From Plecoglossus altivelis (Eukaryota > Chordata > Actinopteri > Osmeriformes > Plecoglossidae), in contig BROE01000023.1 in NCBI GenBank assembly GCA_036571765.1, forward strand, positions 1,804,688 to 1,868,687: a stretch of 64,000 nucleotides of DNA. The letters run 5' to 3'. Shown piece by piece: positions 35,501 to 49,080 of this stretch. Each line of letters begins with the position of its first letter. Position 1 is the stretch's first letter. The position numbers were made by a program, and so were the translations under genes. The notes under the pieces are model-generated. The model ran no database searches, was not told where the DNA came from, and saw nothing but the letters and a program-made list of their open reading frames with translations.

Positions 35501-38500
35501 AGCAAACTGGGGCTTACTAGGTTGGATTGCCTGGAGGCAGAAGTTCGTTTCCATCTCAACGGAGACACGACTTTGGTGTGACCTCCTGCACTCACCGCCA
35601 TAACAAAGAACCGTTGCTTTTTCCAGCAGGCTAGCAACAGTAAATATCTAGAATTTACCAGTGGTTCTTCATTATCTGTCGAAAGAATAGATTTGATTTG
35701 GTAACAATGATTAGCTGACTGCCGCTGCCTTTTCCTGCTGAGCGCTGTAGGTCTCGGATGAAAGACTAAAATACCTTCCTTCAGAATGCACTTTTGGTGT
35801 GTTTTCTTTTCTTTCAGACTGGCAGATTGGATTCCAGATGATGGCAGTCAAATCTGTTGAGTATTTCTTTTTTCCCTCCCCTTTTGTCCTTGCCGTAATC
35901 TCATGTGGGTTCCGATTTTTGTTTGGTTTGGACACTTGGAAAGTCATTTCAGTTGTGCACTCATACTCAGTGAGTTTCCGCAGTGACTTAAGATCGCTAT
36001 TGTTTGGAAGGCTGATACAAAGCGCTTTCTTAATGCTTCAGTACGTTTCCTAAATGAATTGGTGGGCACACCTAGCTGTAAAGTAGATTCCAATCACATC
36101 GGGTGGAGTGTGTCATTATTTTGTTTTATTTGATTCCTTTTTCAGTCCTCCATTTGGTCTAGTTCTACAGTATAACCCTGAACGAAGCGGCGCAGAGTGT
36201 GACGTGATGAACACAAACCTATGCGTATGCTTTCAATGACACCCTTATGCACACAAATATCCAAGTCTCTTCAATAATTTGCTTGACCATGAATACTTCA
36301 TTCCGGGGGACACAAACCTGTGTGTGGGAATCTTAACATATGAATAAGTGTGTTATATTGATAATTCAGTACAGACATGTCCCCCATCCCTTTGTATAGC
36401 CTGCAGGTGTATGTGACATTTCACAGGAATTTATATTCACAAGCTGTTACTCGCATCAGCTGTCACATGCATACTTTTGTCATGCAGATAGCTTGAATCA
36501 GCCTTAATACTTATGCTAAGAATCATTAATACTTAATCTATTGAATCAAAATGAATCTACAGTGGCTACGGGCGATATGATCTTGGTTTACCGTAGGTGG
36601 CTTTAAAGGTGATGCAACACGGTTTTTGTACCTCCTTAATTTACTGTAGCTGGTTCCCTTGCCTACACTATCTGCATTTTGTAGGTAGACGATCAACATT
36701 CCTGTCAGGTATTTCCTCTGACTGACCACGTCCGAATCACGACACGTAATCTTCCCCTTTCAAATGGACAAATTTCCTTTAAGTGAAATCGAAAGCACCG
36801 GCTATGCATGGCTGTGGCGGTTGTCACAATGGAGTCTGGTTGATATGCCGGTATCCATGGATTCAGAAAAAGCCTTACTCCCAATGATTGGTCACATGGC
36901 GGGCTATATTTAACCAGAGAGGTGGATGCATGGCTCTCAATGACCATTAGCTGCTCAATTATCCCCTTCCACGCTCCCCCTGGACTATGGGGCTGCGTTA
37001 GCTCTTATTACTTGCACACCAAAAGGTTTCCGGAGCGACTCACCCACTCAGCCCGCCTCATCCCTGCTGTTGCTCAAGTAATGAGCTTGATCGGGGGGGA
37101 CGGGGTGGGACGGGGTGGGGGGGGACGGACGACAAGTCTGCGCAAACACTGACTCCCCCCTCCCCCCCGCTGTCCGAGCCCCTTCATCGCATGTCAACAT
37201 TGCGCCGGTCCAGATTTAGATGCGTGCTGTACGCCCCGCTTGTTGTCAGGCAAATATGGGAGGATGCGAGCGTGGATTCTTTATTTGTCGTCAGCAACCG
37301 GCTTTCTTAAAATTGCCCTTCCCTCAGTGGTACCCTGGGGGACGGGTACCGCTGATCTGCCATATGTGACAGGTCAGAGACATGGGATTACCTTTGCATC
37401 ACAGAAGTGAAATGCTGGCCTTAATCTAATGCACTCCACCTGTACAAGTGCAGTCTTCTGTACTGCACAGCGTCGGTCATACTGAACAGGCCTGTTTATG
37501 CATGTATCCCTCTAAAGTTTCCTCAAGTTGCGCTTGAGAAAAACTGTTTGTTTTGTTGTGTTGAAAGTAGGCCCTGTTTTTCCTGCAAGAATGGTTAATG
37601 CTCTCATATCCTACAGTTTACTCATAATTGCCTTGTCACCAGACTTCAACTTCTTTTTTGGTATCTCGGCATGTTGAAACCCCCCTCCCCCTCCCCCCAA
37701 AATGTCTGATGTTCTGTAACAAAGTTCCCCTGTCGAGTGTGGGACTGTATATCTCCTGGCATTTTCGTAATCTCGACACGGCACGCGTTCACGGTTTGAC
37801 CGTCCAACGTTGTCAAGTTCCGCCACAATTTATTCTGGCGCAGGCTGAGTGAAAGACAGCCCAAGACGCAGTTGGATAGGGATGCTGTTGAAATCCCCCA
37901 GTCGCATTGAATAAATGGGTTATTGGCAGATATGTTTCTCATTAGTTGCGCCTGTCTGATTCTTCTGGAACAAAAAGCCTTGCTGATTGAAAAACGAGGC
38001 TGACATTCAAACACAAGGAATGTTGCAGAGACAGCCGGATGCCAAGGCGTAATGATACGTAGAACCGCAAGTAGAGCCAACTTATTGTCTCCCACATTGG
38101 AATGCTCTTAATTGCAGGCTAGATTTGGAAGCAACAGCCTTTCGAACAGTCTCTCCGATGAATATTACATCAAGGACAACCTGTCAATCTGGAATGTGCG
38201 TGAGGCCTATATGCTTGAATCGATATGGGCTTGACAGTTATGGTGAGCCCCAACTGTCGTAAGATGTTTTTGGACCATCTCGGTTAGGCTACATTTGCGC
38301 AGGTCTGGCAGCCCCCCTGGACGTCCCCGGAGAGGCGACGGTCCTCTTTACAGAGAAAGACTCTCACAGAGAAGCGAGGCGGCAAGCAAAAATGCTCAGC
38401 CATGGGATTTACCTGTCAACTGCACTTAAGCACGTGGGATTGCTCACGCTAGATGCCATGACCGTGAAATAAAGGCTGACGTGTCTTTTTCTGGGTTCTT

Positions 38501-39858
38501 TGGTCATCGCTGCTAACTCAGATGTCAGTGCCAGGAGAAGAGCAGAGAAGGACATCACGAGATTGTTGCTGTGGTACTTGAAAATGGTAAATATTCTTTC
38601 ACTTAGACGTTTGGAAACCCGGCACTTAAAAAGAAATCGTGCGACAAGCTTTATTCCCTCGTCTGAAAAGCTTACCTCCACGGTTAAGCAGTGTAGACCC
38701 TTTACAGATCTTCATTTGCTCCTCGCTCTGTGGCATAAATTAGGTTGCAACTGGCAGAATGTAGGGATCTACCGTGTTATCAGATGAAAAAAGTTGCTTT
38801 AATCTCACACAGCGCTTCACACGAACCCCCCAAAAAAGGATTCCGTGGACTGTTTCTGTGTTCATTCGATAAAGCGTTTTCACGCTTTAAAAAGTAGCTA
38901 CAAACAAACAGGAAACAAACAGGAATTGGGTGAAAGACATGAGACTGTTCCCAGAGCGAACACCCGCCGCCGCCTCACCGTCGGAATGCCGACACAGGTA
39001 ACTGGCTTCTTCGCTGACAACAAGGCGGAAGAAAAAAAGCGTGTTCCTCCATTCCAACCATCTGGAAGTCTAGCTGAGACTTCAGTTTGACGTGTAACTT
39101 TTAATTGGATAGACACCGGTGGGACGAGGTGGAGAAGCGAAGGGGGATCCCGGTGGGGCAGCAGGCAGCAGCGTCCAGCAGATGGACGACCCCAGCTCGC
39201 TGTGGATATGCTAGGATGCTGCTGGGCCCAGCCAGGGGACAGGAAACACACATGTGACACGGGAGGGGAAATACAGGGTCTTTAGTTCTCTGGGTGTGGC
39301 TGGAAGACCACAAGACACCAGCACCTTTTTGAAATAATAACAGAGATGGTAAAATCGTTGCTAATATTTGACCAGCTCCTTCGTCCAGTTTACAAAAGAA
39401 CGTTCTAGACTACTGTTCTCTCAGGATGAGGATCTACTTCAGGCTGGTATCTTTGTGCCTATCTTCTCTTTGATAAGTTGTGCACTTTGGGAGTCTAAAT
39501 GTTTTAGACACGGTCAGTGTCGGTTAAACCAAGTGCTCTTTAGCATGTGCAGCCTGTGATCTCCAGCCACAGTTGTGGTCTTGTGCTTTCTGAAGGAGGG
39601 AGCACAGCAGGGGATTATGGGTGAAGGGGTGGGGGTGGTGTCATGAGTAAGGGGGCGTGAGCTCCATGTTTCTGGTTAAGCAGGTCCTAGTTAGGGGATT
39701 CGGGAAATATGGAATGAAGTTGTGGTCTGATGTAAAAAAAAAACTCATTTGGGTCTCCCTTTCCTGTGACCCCGCCTTCTCTTCCTGCAAATGTTAATGT
39801 GTTTACGTGTTTTATTATTATTTTTTTTTATTCACACTTTCTTCACACTGGAAATTAT

Positions 39859-39869
39859 TTATATATACA

Positions 39870-39909
<40 letters not shown>

Positions 39910-39914
39910 TTTTT
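39859..39914. repeat. (TA)n microsatellite followed by poly(T)
   Basis: TATATA run to 39900 followed by about 14 T. Confidence 0.95.
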
Positions 39915-41319
39915 GCCACCTCCCCCTCCCCTTTCCTCTCCCAGTTCACCCACCTCATACCCCCAACTGCAAACCCCTCGACGTGGGAATTCAATTTGTA
40001 CTCTATGTTTCATTTCTTTTTGGATTTAGATTTATTTCATGTTGGCTGCTTTTAATTAACTCTCTGGCATTGCGACGAGAGAGAGGGAGAGGAGCGAGAT
40101 AAAAACTCCTCACACCAGCCAATGAGTTACACCGGCAATCATTTACCACTTAGACAGTAGTGCAGGAGCCCCCCGTCCGTTGCCCTGGCAACCGGCGCCT
40201 TGGTGATTGATTCCTCGCCAGTGTGGCATCACTGCGGGGAATAGAGCGCGTGAGCTTAGCATGCTCGCTACATCTCTCTAATTAAAATGGGATTACCGAG
40301 TCATAGCCGTTGTATGTTCAAACAAATGCAAGGCTGTGAAAGAAATCAATTTCAGTAAATGTCAGGGCTGTTAAGTACAACAGTGTATAAACAAATGTGA
40401 GCAAGCTAAATGCAATGATATACGTACAATGTGTATATGTTTAAGATATGCTCTTATGTGATTGACTCACCCCTGGTTGTAGTGACAGTGTTTGGACACA
40501 GCTGGCATGGAGGAGGGTTTGATTGACAAGTCAAGAATGATGTTTTCGCTCAGTATAAATCACCTCATATGACAACAATTAGATCCTTCTTGCCATTCGG
40601 TAATTAAAGAATATTCCTCAAATTGAGGCTTAATGTACATCTTGAATTAACAGTGGTTCTTTAATTGGATGGGATTATGGGCCAATCAAGTCTGCTCTGG
40701 TGGCTTGAGGGACTACCGTTCTCAAAGCCCCAGGAGGTTCTCAAAATTCTTCTCCAAACTTCGAGTGAGAGTTGTCAGAATGTTAATGCGATGTTGGGAG
40801 AGACAACGGCCGTGTGGAAGCAGAGTCCAGGACACACGATCCCTATTGGCTGGCTCGCAGCAAACATGTAGCAAGTCTGACCACGCACAAAATCAAAACC
40901 ACACTTTCTCCTAAGTGATTATGGTGAAATAGGGAGTAGTAGCATAGGTAGTGACAGTATAAGTATTGCATTGGCAAAAGGCAAGATCACATTGCAGACG
41001 GATGAAATATGGCCGGCTGTAAAATGCTGGGTTCCAAATGGTGTGGTTACAACATTTCGCGATATTTAGCATTCGTGACCAGTCGCTGTAAAACATCCTT
41101 ATGATTCCAACCAGCACTCCTCTCAACAGTTTAACTACCGTGCATCTAGGAGCTAGAGGTGCTTTGAGTGCGGCATCCCTATGCAGTCGGTGCCTGATTC
41201 ATGTGACAAAGTGTATACTTCGTTGACAACGACCCTCAGAGCAACCCTAGAACTTTTACCGGGAGAGACTGAGATGGTACTTCTCAGGGTGGGGGGGGGG
41301 AAGTAGACAGTGACAAGAG

Positions 41320-41355
<36 letters not shown>

Positions 41356-41512
41356 GATGGAAGGGAGAGAAAGACAGGTAGATAGTGACAGAGAGAGGGT
41401 GGGAGAGAGAGGAAGACAGGGAGAAGTAGAGAGAGATCTAGACAGAGAGAGAGGGAAACAGAGAGAGAGAGATAGGAAGAGAGGGAGAGGTAGAGAGAAA
41501 GACAGAGAGAGA
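41320..41512. repeat. GA-rich purine tract
   Basis: Mainly GAGAGA with GACAGAGAGA interruptions, preceded by a run of ten G. Open frames of Ser/Leu or Arg/Glu across it are compositional. Confidence 0.9.
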
Positions 41513-41721
41513 AGGGCCCTTGCACACATGCTTTTTAGATTTCAATCAGAGCAGCAAGATTTAGCAAGGTAGAACATGGCGCCCGAGGCCCATTGTAAAG
41601 CCGAGCTCTTTGGCACTGCGTGTGTGGGCTGTGTCTTTACAGCAAAGGTAATAATAGACTGGGGAATTTATAATGTGACGCTTTACGTGCATGGCACAGA
41701 GCCAGAGAGCTGAGACTGCTG

Positions 41722-41786
41722 GGGTGTGTGTGTGTGTGTGTGTTTGTGAGTGTGTAGGTGTGTGTGTGTGTGAGTGTGTGTATGTA
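41722..41786. repeat. GT microsatellite, interrupted
   Basis: GTGTGT runs broken by TTTGTGAG and AGGT. Confidence 0.9.
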
Positions 41787-42598
41787 AGGAGGGGGTTGAG
41801 AGACGTCAAAAACAAGAAATGCATGTTTGGTCGAGAACTGCAGAAAGCCTATTACAGCCTGATATGTCAAGCGACTGAAACGTACATTAAACCTCATACG
41901 AAGGCCCCTCGAATGGAACACACTCCAATTTAACCCCCATCGAAATGCGAAACGACTCCACCCGCAGACGGCCGCCCGGCATGTCGGCCGCTACTATATC
42001 ACCCATGAAGTGGAGGTTTTTACGGCGCTCGGTGTGGTAACGAACTACTCTCCGAAATGAAATGAGTGCTGTTACTGCCTTATGAAGCTGAGTGCCCAGA
42101 TGAAGCATAAATCATCCCTTTTTTTCTTTTTGGTTCTCTCTCAATCTTTTTCCCCTCACTGAAAATGGCTGGAGTTTTTTTTTTTTTCGGTCGGCTCAGC
42201 AAGTCGAGTGAGGCCTTGCTTTTCTTTGTTGAGAGAAATATCACAACTTTCGATTGCTTTTCTTTCGTTCGTTTGTTCTAACAGAAGTGAACTGCAATGA
42301 ACCGAACCATTGAACTGTAAATGTCACAATATACTGCCGCCAAATAGACCCTTTGTCCTTTTCTGCCGCTGAAGACTTTTCATACGGCGTCGAAATATTA
42401 CTGTTCGGCATTAGTTTGTGCCTTATACTGTATGATGCCTCTGTCACACCAAGCCTCATCCAGGTTTGTCATGGGCAGGATTCTACTTGAGTAGTAGAGG
42501 TAGCATTCAGTACTTCATTCTCAAGTAGTATACTGGGCCTAACTTCCTGTTCAGCTCAATGCCAAGTGCCAAATGTTGAATGAGGAGGGGGTGGGAGC

Positions 42599-42618
42599 GG
42601 GGGGGGGGGGGGGGGGGG
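42599..42618. repeat. Poly(G) tract
   Basis: Twenty consecutive G. Confidence 0.95.
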
Positions 42619-45590
42619 CAGTACGAACGAATACTTTGCTTCCAGTAAGTATTTATGGACAATGATGCATTCATGTTCAGCATGTTGATTGTGCTACATG
42701 CAGTTGATGCGAGTGAGAGACTTAACCATGGCATATTTGCTGAATTGATGTTGCTACCTTTTCATACACCCAAAAATGACTAGCTTTGGAAATGACACCC
42801 GAGTTTATATCAAATCAGGAAAGTGAATCAGACAGACAGAGAGAAGCCTTATAGGATACCAATGATACTAGCTGATTTGGAGCTTCCATTTAGTGCTTGT
42901 TTACCTAGGCCTCAACCAGGGATGAATGGAGCAGCATTCCAGTTCTTTACGAGGCTTAACAGGCTGAGGGATACCAGTGTACTAGGAACCTTTTTTTTCT
43001 TCCTTCTTCTCCTTCTTTGTAGTGTGTGAGTGTGTGAGTGTGAGATCTCACACGTGTGTGCGCGAATGGCAAGCGTGTTCTCTCCCTTCTCGGTGGAAAG
43101 GGAAACCATCTGGGATTGTGTTTGTGTTAGGCAAAGTGCAATGCTTTTTTCTTTCCTCCCCCCTCCCCCTATTCCCTCGCGCAGACGCGCAGCATCATGT
43201 AGAGACTAATATGGAATCTAAATCGGGGCTGTTGATAGAAAATGGCAGGTCGCACTGTTTTTTGGCGTGTGACTTTTACCAACCGGCGCGCAGGGAAGGT
43301 GCTAATGCATAATTGCCACCTGATGTAAAGTGACATGTTGTGTGATATATACCATTCACCGTGGTTGTGCTTGCAGACTGCAAAAAAAGAAGAATTGTTG
43401 GGGAAAAAGACCCTCCTGAAAATAGATTCAAGGAGCGGGAAGGGTTGGCGAGAGGTTAGCCGTGAGTTTGAAGTAACTGTTTACGTCGACAATACAGAAC
43501 GTGTCCTCTTCCTGGTTTGACAACAGTCCTTTTGGGCTCTTTGTCTTTTCTATCTGGTCACATTGTTGAGCAGTGACATCACTTCCTGTTTTGGTGCCTT
43601 TCCCTCTTGCCTCATTCTTCTCGCTAGCACTCAAGACAAACTAACATCGAACCGTCGAGTCAACTCCATTAACTTTAACCTAGAGTGCAAGCATGGAAAC
43701 CGCTTGACAAATGTAATATGCGTGGCTCGTATGCACGGCTGCCAGTCTGCATTGGCGTACACAAACACAGCTGCACGCGCATGTGGGCATAATGGCTGCT
43801 CTTATGTGCACCCCCCGCACGTTACCCCCCCCCCCCCCCAACACACACACTTACCCATGCAGCTTCTCCGTACGGTACCCGCACGCACGCACACTTCCTC
43901 ATCAGGGGCCATTCACTCCCCTGCTCTCCCCTCCGTCCGACCTCCTCCTCATCTCCCCATCTCCCCCTTTTCACCGCTATGAGAACGGCAGAATCCACGG
44001 TTCACAGGGGATGATGTCACTAGGCCTCGCTAGCTTCAAACGCACACGCGCGCACACACACACGCTCTCCAGAGTCTGAGCACATGCTCCCTCTCCCCCT
44101 TCACCCTCCCCCCCCCATCGCACTGCTGATCGTCTTTCACCCCCCCCCCCCTCGCTGCTACCCACCCCCCGTGCCAGAGAGGAGCGTTCAATTCCTATTT
44201 ATTATTCATCAGTCAAACTGCCTTGATTTCAGTGATTGGATATACCGCTAGATTTTTATTCCTCCACCCCCTCAACCACAATCTCAGGGGGGGAGGCTAA
44301 ATATCTCCATGACGGGTTTGTATACGTACCTCGAAAAAGTGTGTCGGTGAATTTGAGTAGAATCAGACTAGGCACATGGCAGAGGGCTTATGGGATATGG
44401 GAGTGGAAGGCTCATGTGATTGGTTGGTAATCGAGGGGAAGCTAGAGGAAGGGGGTGGGGGGAGGAAGGAGGGAAGTTCAAAGCTTCAAGCTTTTCTGGT
44501 GATACATGAACGCCGCTGTCTCAGGATGACCCAACATCAAAGTTGGCTTCTGATGCTTTTTCACAGTTTCAAATGATTCTTGCATCATTGGATTCCCTTT
44601 TCCCGTGTCACAAGATAAGATAGACATTAGAAAGAAACACAGATTGAAACATGTTCTGATTTTAAAATGTGCATCCTTACCTGGACCAACTGTCAAATCC
44701 TTCAAAGTTTGTGTAGAAAATTGGAGAGGCTTTTTAAGTAAGTAATGCAAGAAAATATACTGGATAGCTTTTGTCGTAAATAGTCTGAGTTAGGTGTCTG
44801 AGAAGTTTGCAATAACACTAAGCAAGTTTCACCCGGATGCTGAATGCTGTTGTTTTAATTTGCAAATCAGTTGAGATGGGACCTCTTCAGTTGTGGCCGT
44901 TTGACATTCTTGTTTCATCTAAATAAATGGGTTTCACAAGACCAGCATCCCAGAATATTTAGCTGGGCCACTGAACTCAGTGAACTTGACCTGATAGCAG
45001 TTATCCTGCAGGTCAAGATAATCACATAAACAACATCCTGAACCGCAGAAGCAGTCATGCAGCTCCAGCAAAACCCTCACCCTCATCCAACAGAGTCCTG
45101 AACTCAGACAAGCTTAGACGTAGAAGAGATGTGCGTGTTTAGACAATAACAGATTTGCTATCTTTATCCGTAATCACAAACAGGACGGCGATGCGCACAC
45201 ACACACACACAAGCTCACGGGCACTTTTGCGCTCAAATTGTTTTGGGCACCTGTCATCTTGCATTACAATTAGCGGACTGACGTCTAAATAATTGCCATC
45301 AAGCCCTGGCTTGCTGTATCAGTGGCGAGCTGTTTTAACTTGTGAGCTCCAGCCCTCCGCCCTTAGGATGGGGGTATTATTTAAAGGGCTTGGGCGTCTT
45401 TAGAAAGCAAGCGCCTACAGCTCTTAACGTTGTCTATCTGTCTTCCTCCCTGACAGCGACGCTTTGTCTCCCTGGTCTGGGTGGGGTGGTGGGGGGGAAT
45501 AATTAACCGACTAGCAAGATGCTTCAGTGTTGGCATCTCCATTTGTTTAGCCCCCCCCCTCCTCTTCCACCTCCCCCTCCCTCCGCTTTC

Positions 45591-45620
45591 ACCCCCCCCC
45601 CCCCCCCCCCCCCCCCCCCC
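45591..45620. repeat. Poly(C) tract
   Basis: About 29 consecutive C followed by TACCCACCCACCC. Confidence 0.95.
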
Positions 45621-46240
45621 TACCCACCCACCCTCCCGTCCTTCAACATTTGCTCTTGTGGGTGGGCTGGGTTTGATTGTGGTTTTGACACTGCGGGGAA
45701 GCCAAGGTAGAGGGGCAGAGAAAAAGAGAGAGAGAGAGAAATAAAGAGGGGGAGAGAGAGACATTGCAGGCAGATGGGCCTTCTTTTGAAACGGAGGAAG
45801 GAGTCAGTTCCAATAACGCAGGTCCGGATGTTCGGGGTTTGTGAAAGCGACCATGCCCCCCCACACACACACCTCCAAGTTAGGACAGGAGTTCTTTCAT
45901 TCACCGTGCGTCTGTTCGGAAGTTTTTCCCTAATGTTTACCTATAAATGGATGCTTTTCAAGGCAAGGTAACATGCAGTCACCGCCATGGCACAATGTAA
46001 TAACGTTGCCTGGTATCGTAAGCATCCGCCAAGTCACAGATCAGGTGCAGTGTGAGCGAGGAAGGCCTGGAGGAGGGAAGGGGAAGGGGGTGGAATTGGA
46101 GTGGGTCGGCAGCCAGACTCGACTCAGACATAGGCATTCTCCTCCACCTCCTTTCCCCTTTGAAGCCGAAGAGGCCAGGTCCACTCTGCTGCAGCCGCTA
46201 TCCTCTCGACCAGCCTGTTGTCCCTCCCAGTCAGAACACA

Positions 46241-46281
46241 GTGTGTGTCTGTGTGTGTGTGTGTCTGTGTGTGTGTGTGTA
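46241..46281. repeat. GT microsatellite, interrupted by CTGT
   Basis: GTGTGTCTGTGTGTGTGTGT motifs in tandem. Confidence 0.9.
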
Positions 46282-46850
46282 TAAATGGAGACGGCGGGTT
46301 GAGGGGTTGGGGGCGCACCCTGATGCATTCCAACAACAGCTGCTGCCTCTCTCAACCAGCCCCGCGCTCCAAAAAAACATCCCCGGGGTATCCTCTCCCG
46401 CCCTCTCCCCCTTTTCCCTCTCTCCCTCCCTCTCACATCCTCCCCTTCGCCCTCCGTCTCCCCCCTCCATCTCACCATGACTCGTCTGGTGGTGATGTCT
46501 CAGCGTGTTTGTGTGTGCGTGCGTGTGCACATGAGCATGTTTATGAAGACATTTTCTTCTCCCCCTGCATGTTGGGATAGACAGAGGGTGGCTGTAATAA
46601 TAACTAAGGACAGACGCCATTGAGAACCACAGTTCCAACAGAGCAGATGTCCTCCCAAGGTGCTCTGCAACCGGTGCCGTTTCAGCTAACTAGCCTCTGT
46701 CATCCTGGCTCGGGTTACGAGGGTTCAGCGGAGCAAGCGAGCGAGTCTCGGGCCAAATCCTGCTCCCCGTGCGACTGCCAAGATTAGGAGGCATCATGCT
46801 GTCCTCAAGTCCGGAGTGATGCTCGAGTACTTAGTTTCTTATACAATCTA

Positions 46851-47715
46851 CCCACGGTGGTAGCATTGCTAGAGCTGTCCGTGGTGGTAGCATTGCTAGA
46901 GCTGTCCGTGGCGTTAGTGTTGCTAGAGCTGTCTGCGGCGGTAATGCTGCTTTTACTGTCGCGGTGGTAGTGCTGGTAGAGCTGTCTGTGGTGGTCGCAT
47001 TGCTGGTGCTGTCTGCAGTGGTAGTGTTGCTGGAGCTCTTCACGGTGGTAGCATTACCAGAGCTGTCCGCGGTCATAGTGTTGCTAGAGCTGGGTGAGTC
47101 TGAGGTGGTAGCGATGCTAGAGATGTCCACGGTGGTAGCATTGGTAGAGCTGTCTGTGGTGGTAGCATTGCTGGAGCTGTCCGTGGTGTTAGCGTTGCTA
47201 GAGCTGTCCGCTGTGGTTGCTTTGCTAGAGCTGTCCGCAGTGGTAGCGATACTAGAGCTGTCCGCGGTGATAGTGTTGCTAGAGCTGTCCATGGTGGTAG
47301 CGATGCTAGAGCTGTCCGCGGTGGTAGCCTTGCTGTAGCTTTCCGTGGTGGTAGCGTTGCTATTGCTTTCCATGGTGGTACCGTTGCTAGAGCTGTCTGT
47401 GGTGGTAGCATTGCTAGAGCTCTCTGCAGTGGTAGCGATACTAGAGCTGTCTGCGGTGATAGTGTTGCTAGAGCTGTCCGTGGTGGTAGCGATGCCAGAG
47501 CTGTCCGTGGTGGTAGCCTTGCTGTTGCTTTCCATGGTGGTAGCGTTGCTATTGCTGTCCGTGGTGGTAGCTTTGCTAGAGCTGTCCGTGGTGGTAGCGT
47601 TGCTAGAGCTGTCTGCGGTGGTATTGTTGCTAGAGCTGTCCATGGTGGTAGTGATGCTAGAGCTGTCCATGGCGGGTAGCGTTGCTAGTGCTGTCTGTGT
47701 TGCTAGGATAGCTAA
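46851..47715. repeat. 27-bp minisatellite, about 32 copies
   Basis: Tandem array with a consensus unit GTTGCTAGAGCTGTCCGTGG followed by TGGTAGC (27 bases). Copies differ at several positions (CCGTGG, CCATGG, CTGCGG, CCGCGG variants; AGC or AGT; GTTG or CTTG). Because 27 is a multiple of three and the unit has no stop in several frames, long open frames run through it on both strands. The minus-strand one at 46831-47670 would give 279 residues of a 9-residue Ser/Thr/Asp repeat such as TTTDSSSNA with N-x-T sequons; the plus-strand ones give Leu/Val repeats. I see no splice or promoter context and interpret the frames as a consequence of the repeat. It lies in the 29-kb intron of the PRKCSH-like gene. 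Confidence 0.9.
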
Positions 47716-47735
47716 AGTTGTCCATGGTGCTTACA

Positions 47736-48621
47736 GTTTGAGACGTGGCATGATATTTCGAAAACCTGGCATATATTTCATACAATAAAGTGATGTATGT
47801 AGGAACATTTTGCATATGCTGCAGTTCATAAATATGACTTTACATGTATGCATGTTTCCTGTTATAAGTCAAAGCTAATCCGTAAATGGTTTGTGAAAGA
47901 CCATAAATGGTTTGCATGTGAATGAGCTTCCAGCTTCGCTCCTGTAATGGCCATGTTCAGCCAGAAACGGCATTCATCAATTGTCTAAACTAGAGTAACT
48001 GTAAACTGGCAAGGCACTTTGAAAGAACCCTGGTGTGTGCGATGACCCTGTAAACGGAGTTGTAGTTCTAAAACTGTCATCTAAATGGGTCGTTTCAGAA
48101 TGGTATATGTTATGTGACATATGTAGTTGATGTTATATATCAAATATTGGGGTCATAAAGGCAAGACGGGTTACATGTTTACCTGCATCACTTCCTGTGT
48201 CTGTTGTACCAACACCATTTGTGCTTCGCAAACAAGATAGACATTATTAGATTGCAAATTGTGCACCATAGAGGTGTAAGATATAATCAATATCTTTACA
48301 CAAATAATCATATGTAAACGTTCTGTAAAACTTCCTTCCTATTTTTTGTATCTATATTCAGATATACCAGAAATAGGTGGAGTTTAACACAAAGGTCATA
48401 AACATTGACTGTTGTACATTGTTCATCCCCTTTCAGATACATGAAATACAATAAACATTGTGTGGTATACCTTGTTCTTTCACACCAACCATCATACATG
48501 TTTTTTTGTGCCTACGCACGCTTTCTAAAGGCCCCTGGTGCTGACCATAGTGCTGATATAGTTGCTGCTGTCTGTGGTTCCGTCGTAGCAAAGACTTTCT
48601 ACGATACACACAGCTGCTGTG
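47736..48621 (+). other. AT-rich spacer between the two related minisatellite blocks
   Basis: Unique-looking AT-rich sequence without open frames longer than about 75 codons and without recognised repeats. Confidence 0.6.
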
Positions 48622-49080
48622 CCCTGTAGAGCTGTCCATGGTACTAGCATTCCTTGTGCTGTCCGTGGTACTAAGATAGTCAACGTTGTCTATAGGACTT
48701 TAGTGCTGTCCATGGTACTAGCAAAGCCAACATTGTCCACAGTGCAGGGTCCTGTTGTATGCTGCCCATGGTGCTAGCATTCTGGGTGCTGTTACAATTG
48801 GTGCTATCCATGGTGCTAGCAAAGCTAATACTGCCCCCATTGCAGACAGCTGCTCTGGTGCTGTCCATGGTGCTTGCGGTCCTGGTGCTGTCCATGGTGC
48901 TTGGTGTCCTGGTGTTGTCCATGGTGCTAGAATAGTTACTGATGCTGTAAGACTTAGAGCATGTAAGTCCTCGTGCTGGCATTGTACATGGCATGTTAGC
49001 ACAATGCTTTTTTTCAGTGGCTGGCATAGTCCATGGTGCTATAATAGCTGGTGTTGTGAATGTAGTAAAACTAGTGCTAG
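48622..49080. repeat. Decayed minisatellite related to the 27-bp array
   Basis: Imperfect, irregularly spaced copies of GTGCTGTCCATGGTGCTAGC occur about a dozen times here with spacers of varying length. The core is clearly the same as CTGTCCGTGGTGGTAGC of the array at 46851-47715, but periodicity is lost. A few transitional copies occur at 47665-47735 at the end of the main array, and about 0.9 kb of unrelated AT-rich sequence separates the two blocks. Confidence 0.75.

Noticed and set aside
35820..35865. Exon-like segment after a good pyrimidine-rich acceptor (tttcttttctttcag).
   Set aside because: The only nearby donor is weak, the peptide has no family match, and its phases do not fit the PRKCSH-like chain.
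46831..47670. A 279-codon minus-strand frame with Ser/Thr/Asp repeats.
   Set aside because: It lies entirely in a minisatellite with a period divisible by three; frames on the other strand are equally open, and no promoter or splice context is visible.
49043..49058. Sixteen bases (AGCTGGTGTTGTGAAT) equal to the 5' part of miR-138 as I remember it.
   Set aside because: The match breaks after 16 bases, there is no complementary arm downstream, and the segment is inside the decayed minisatellite whose units resemble it.
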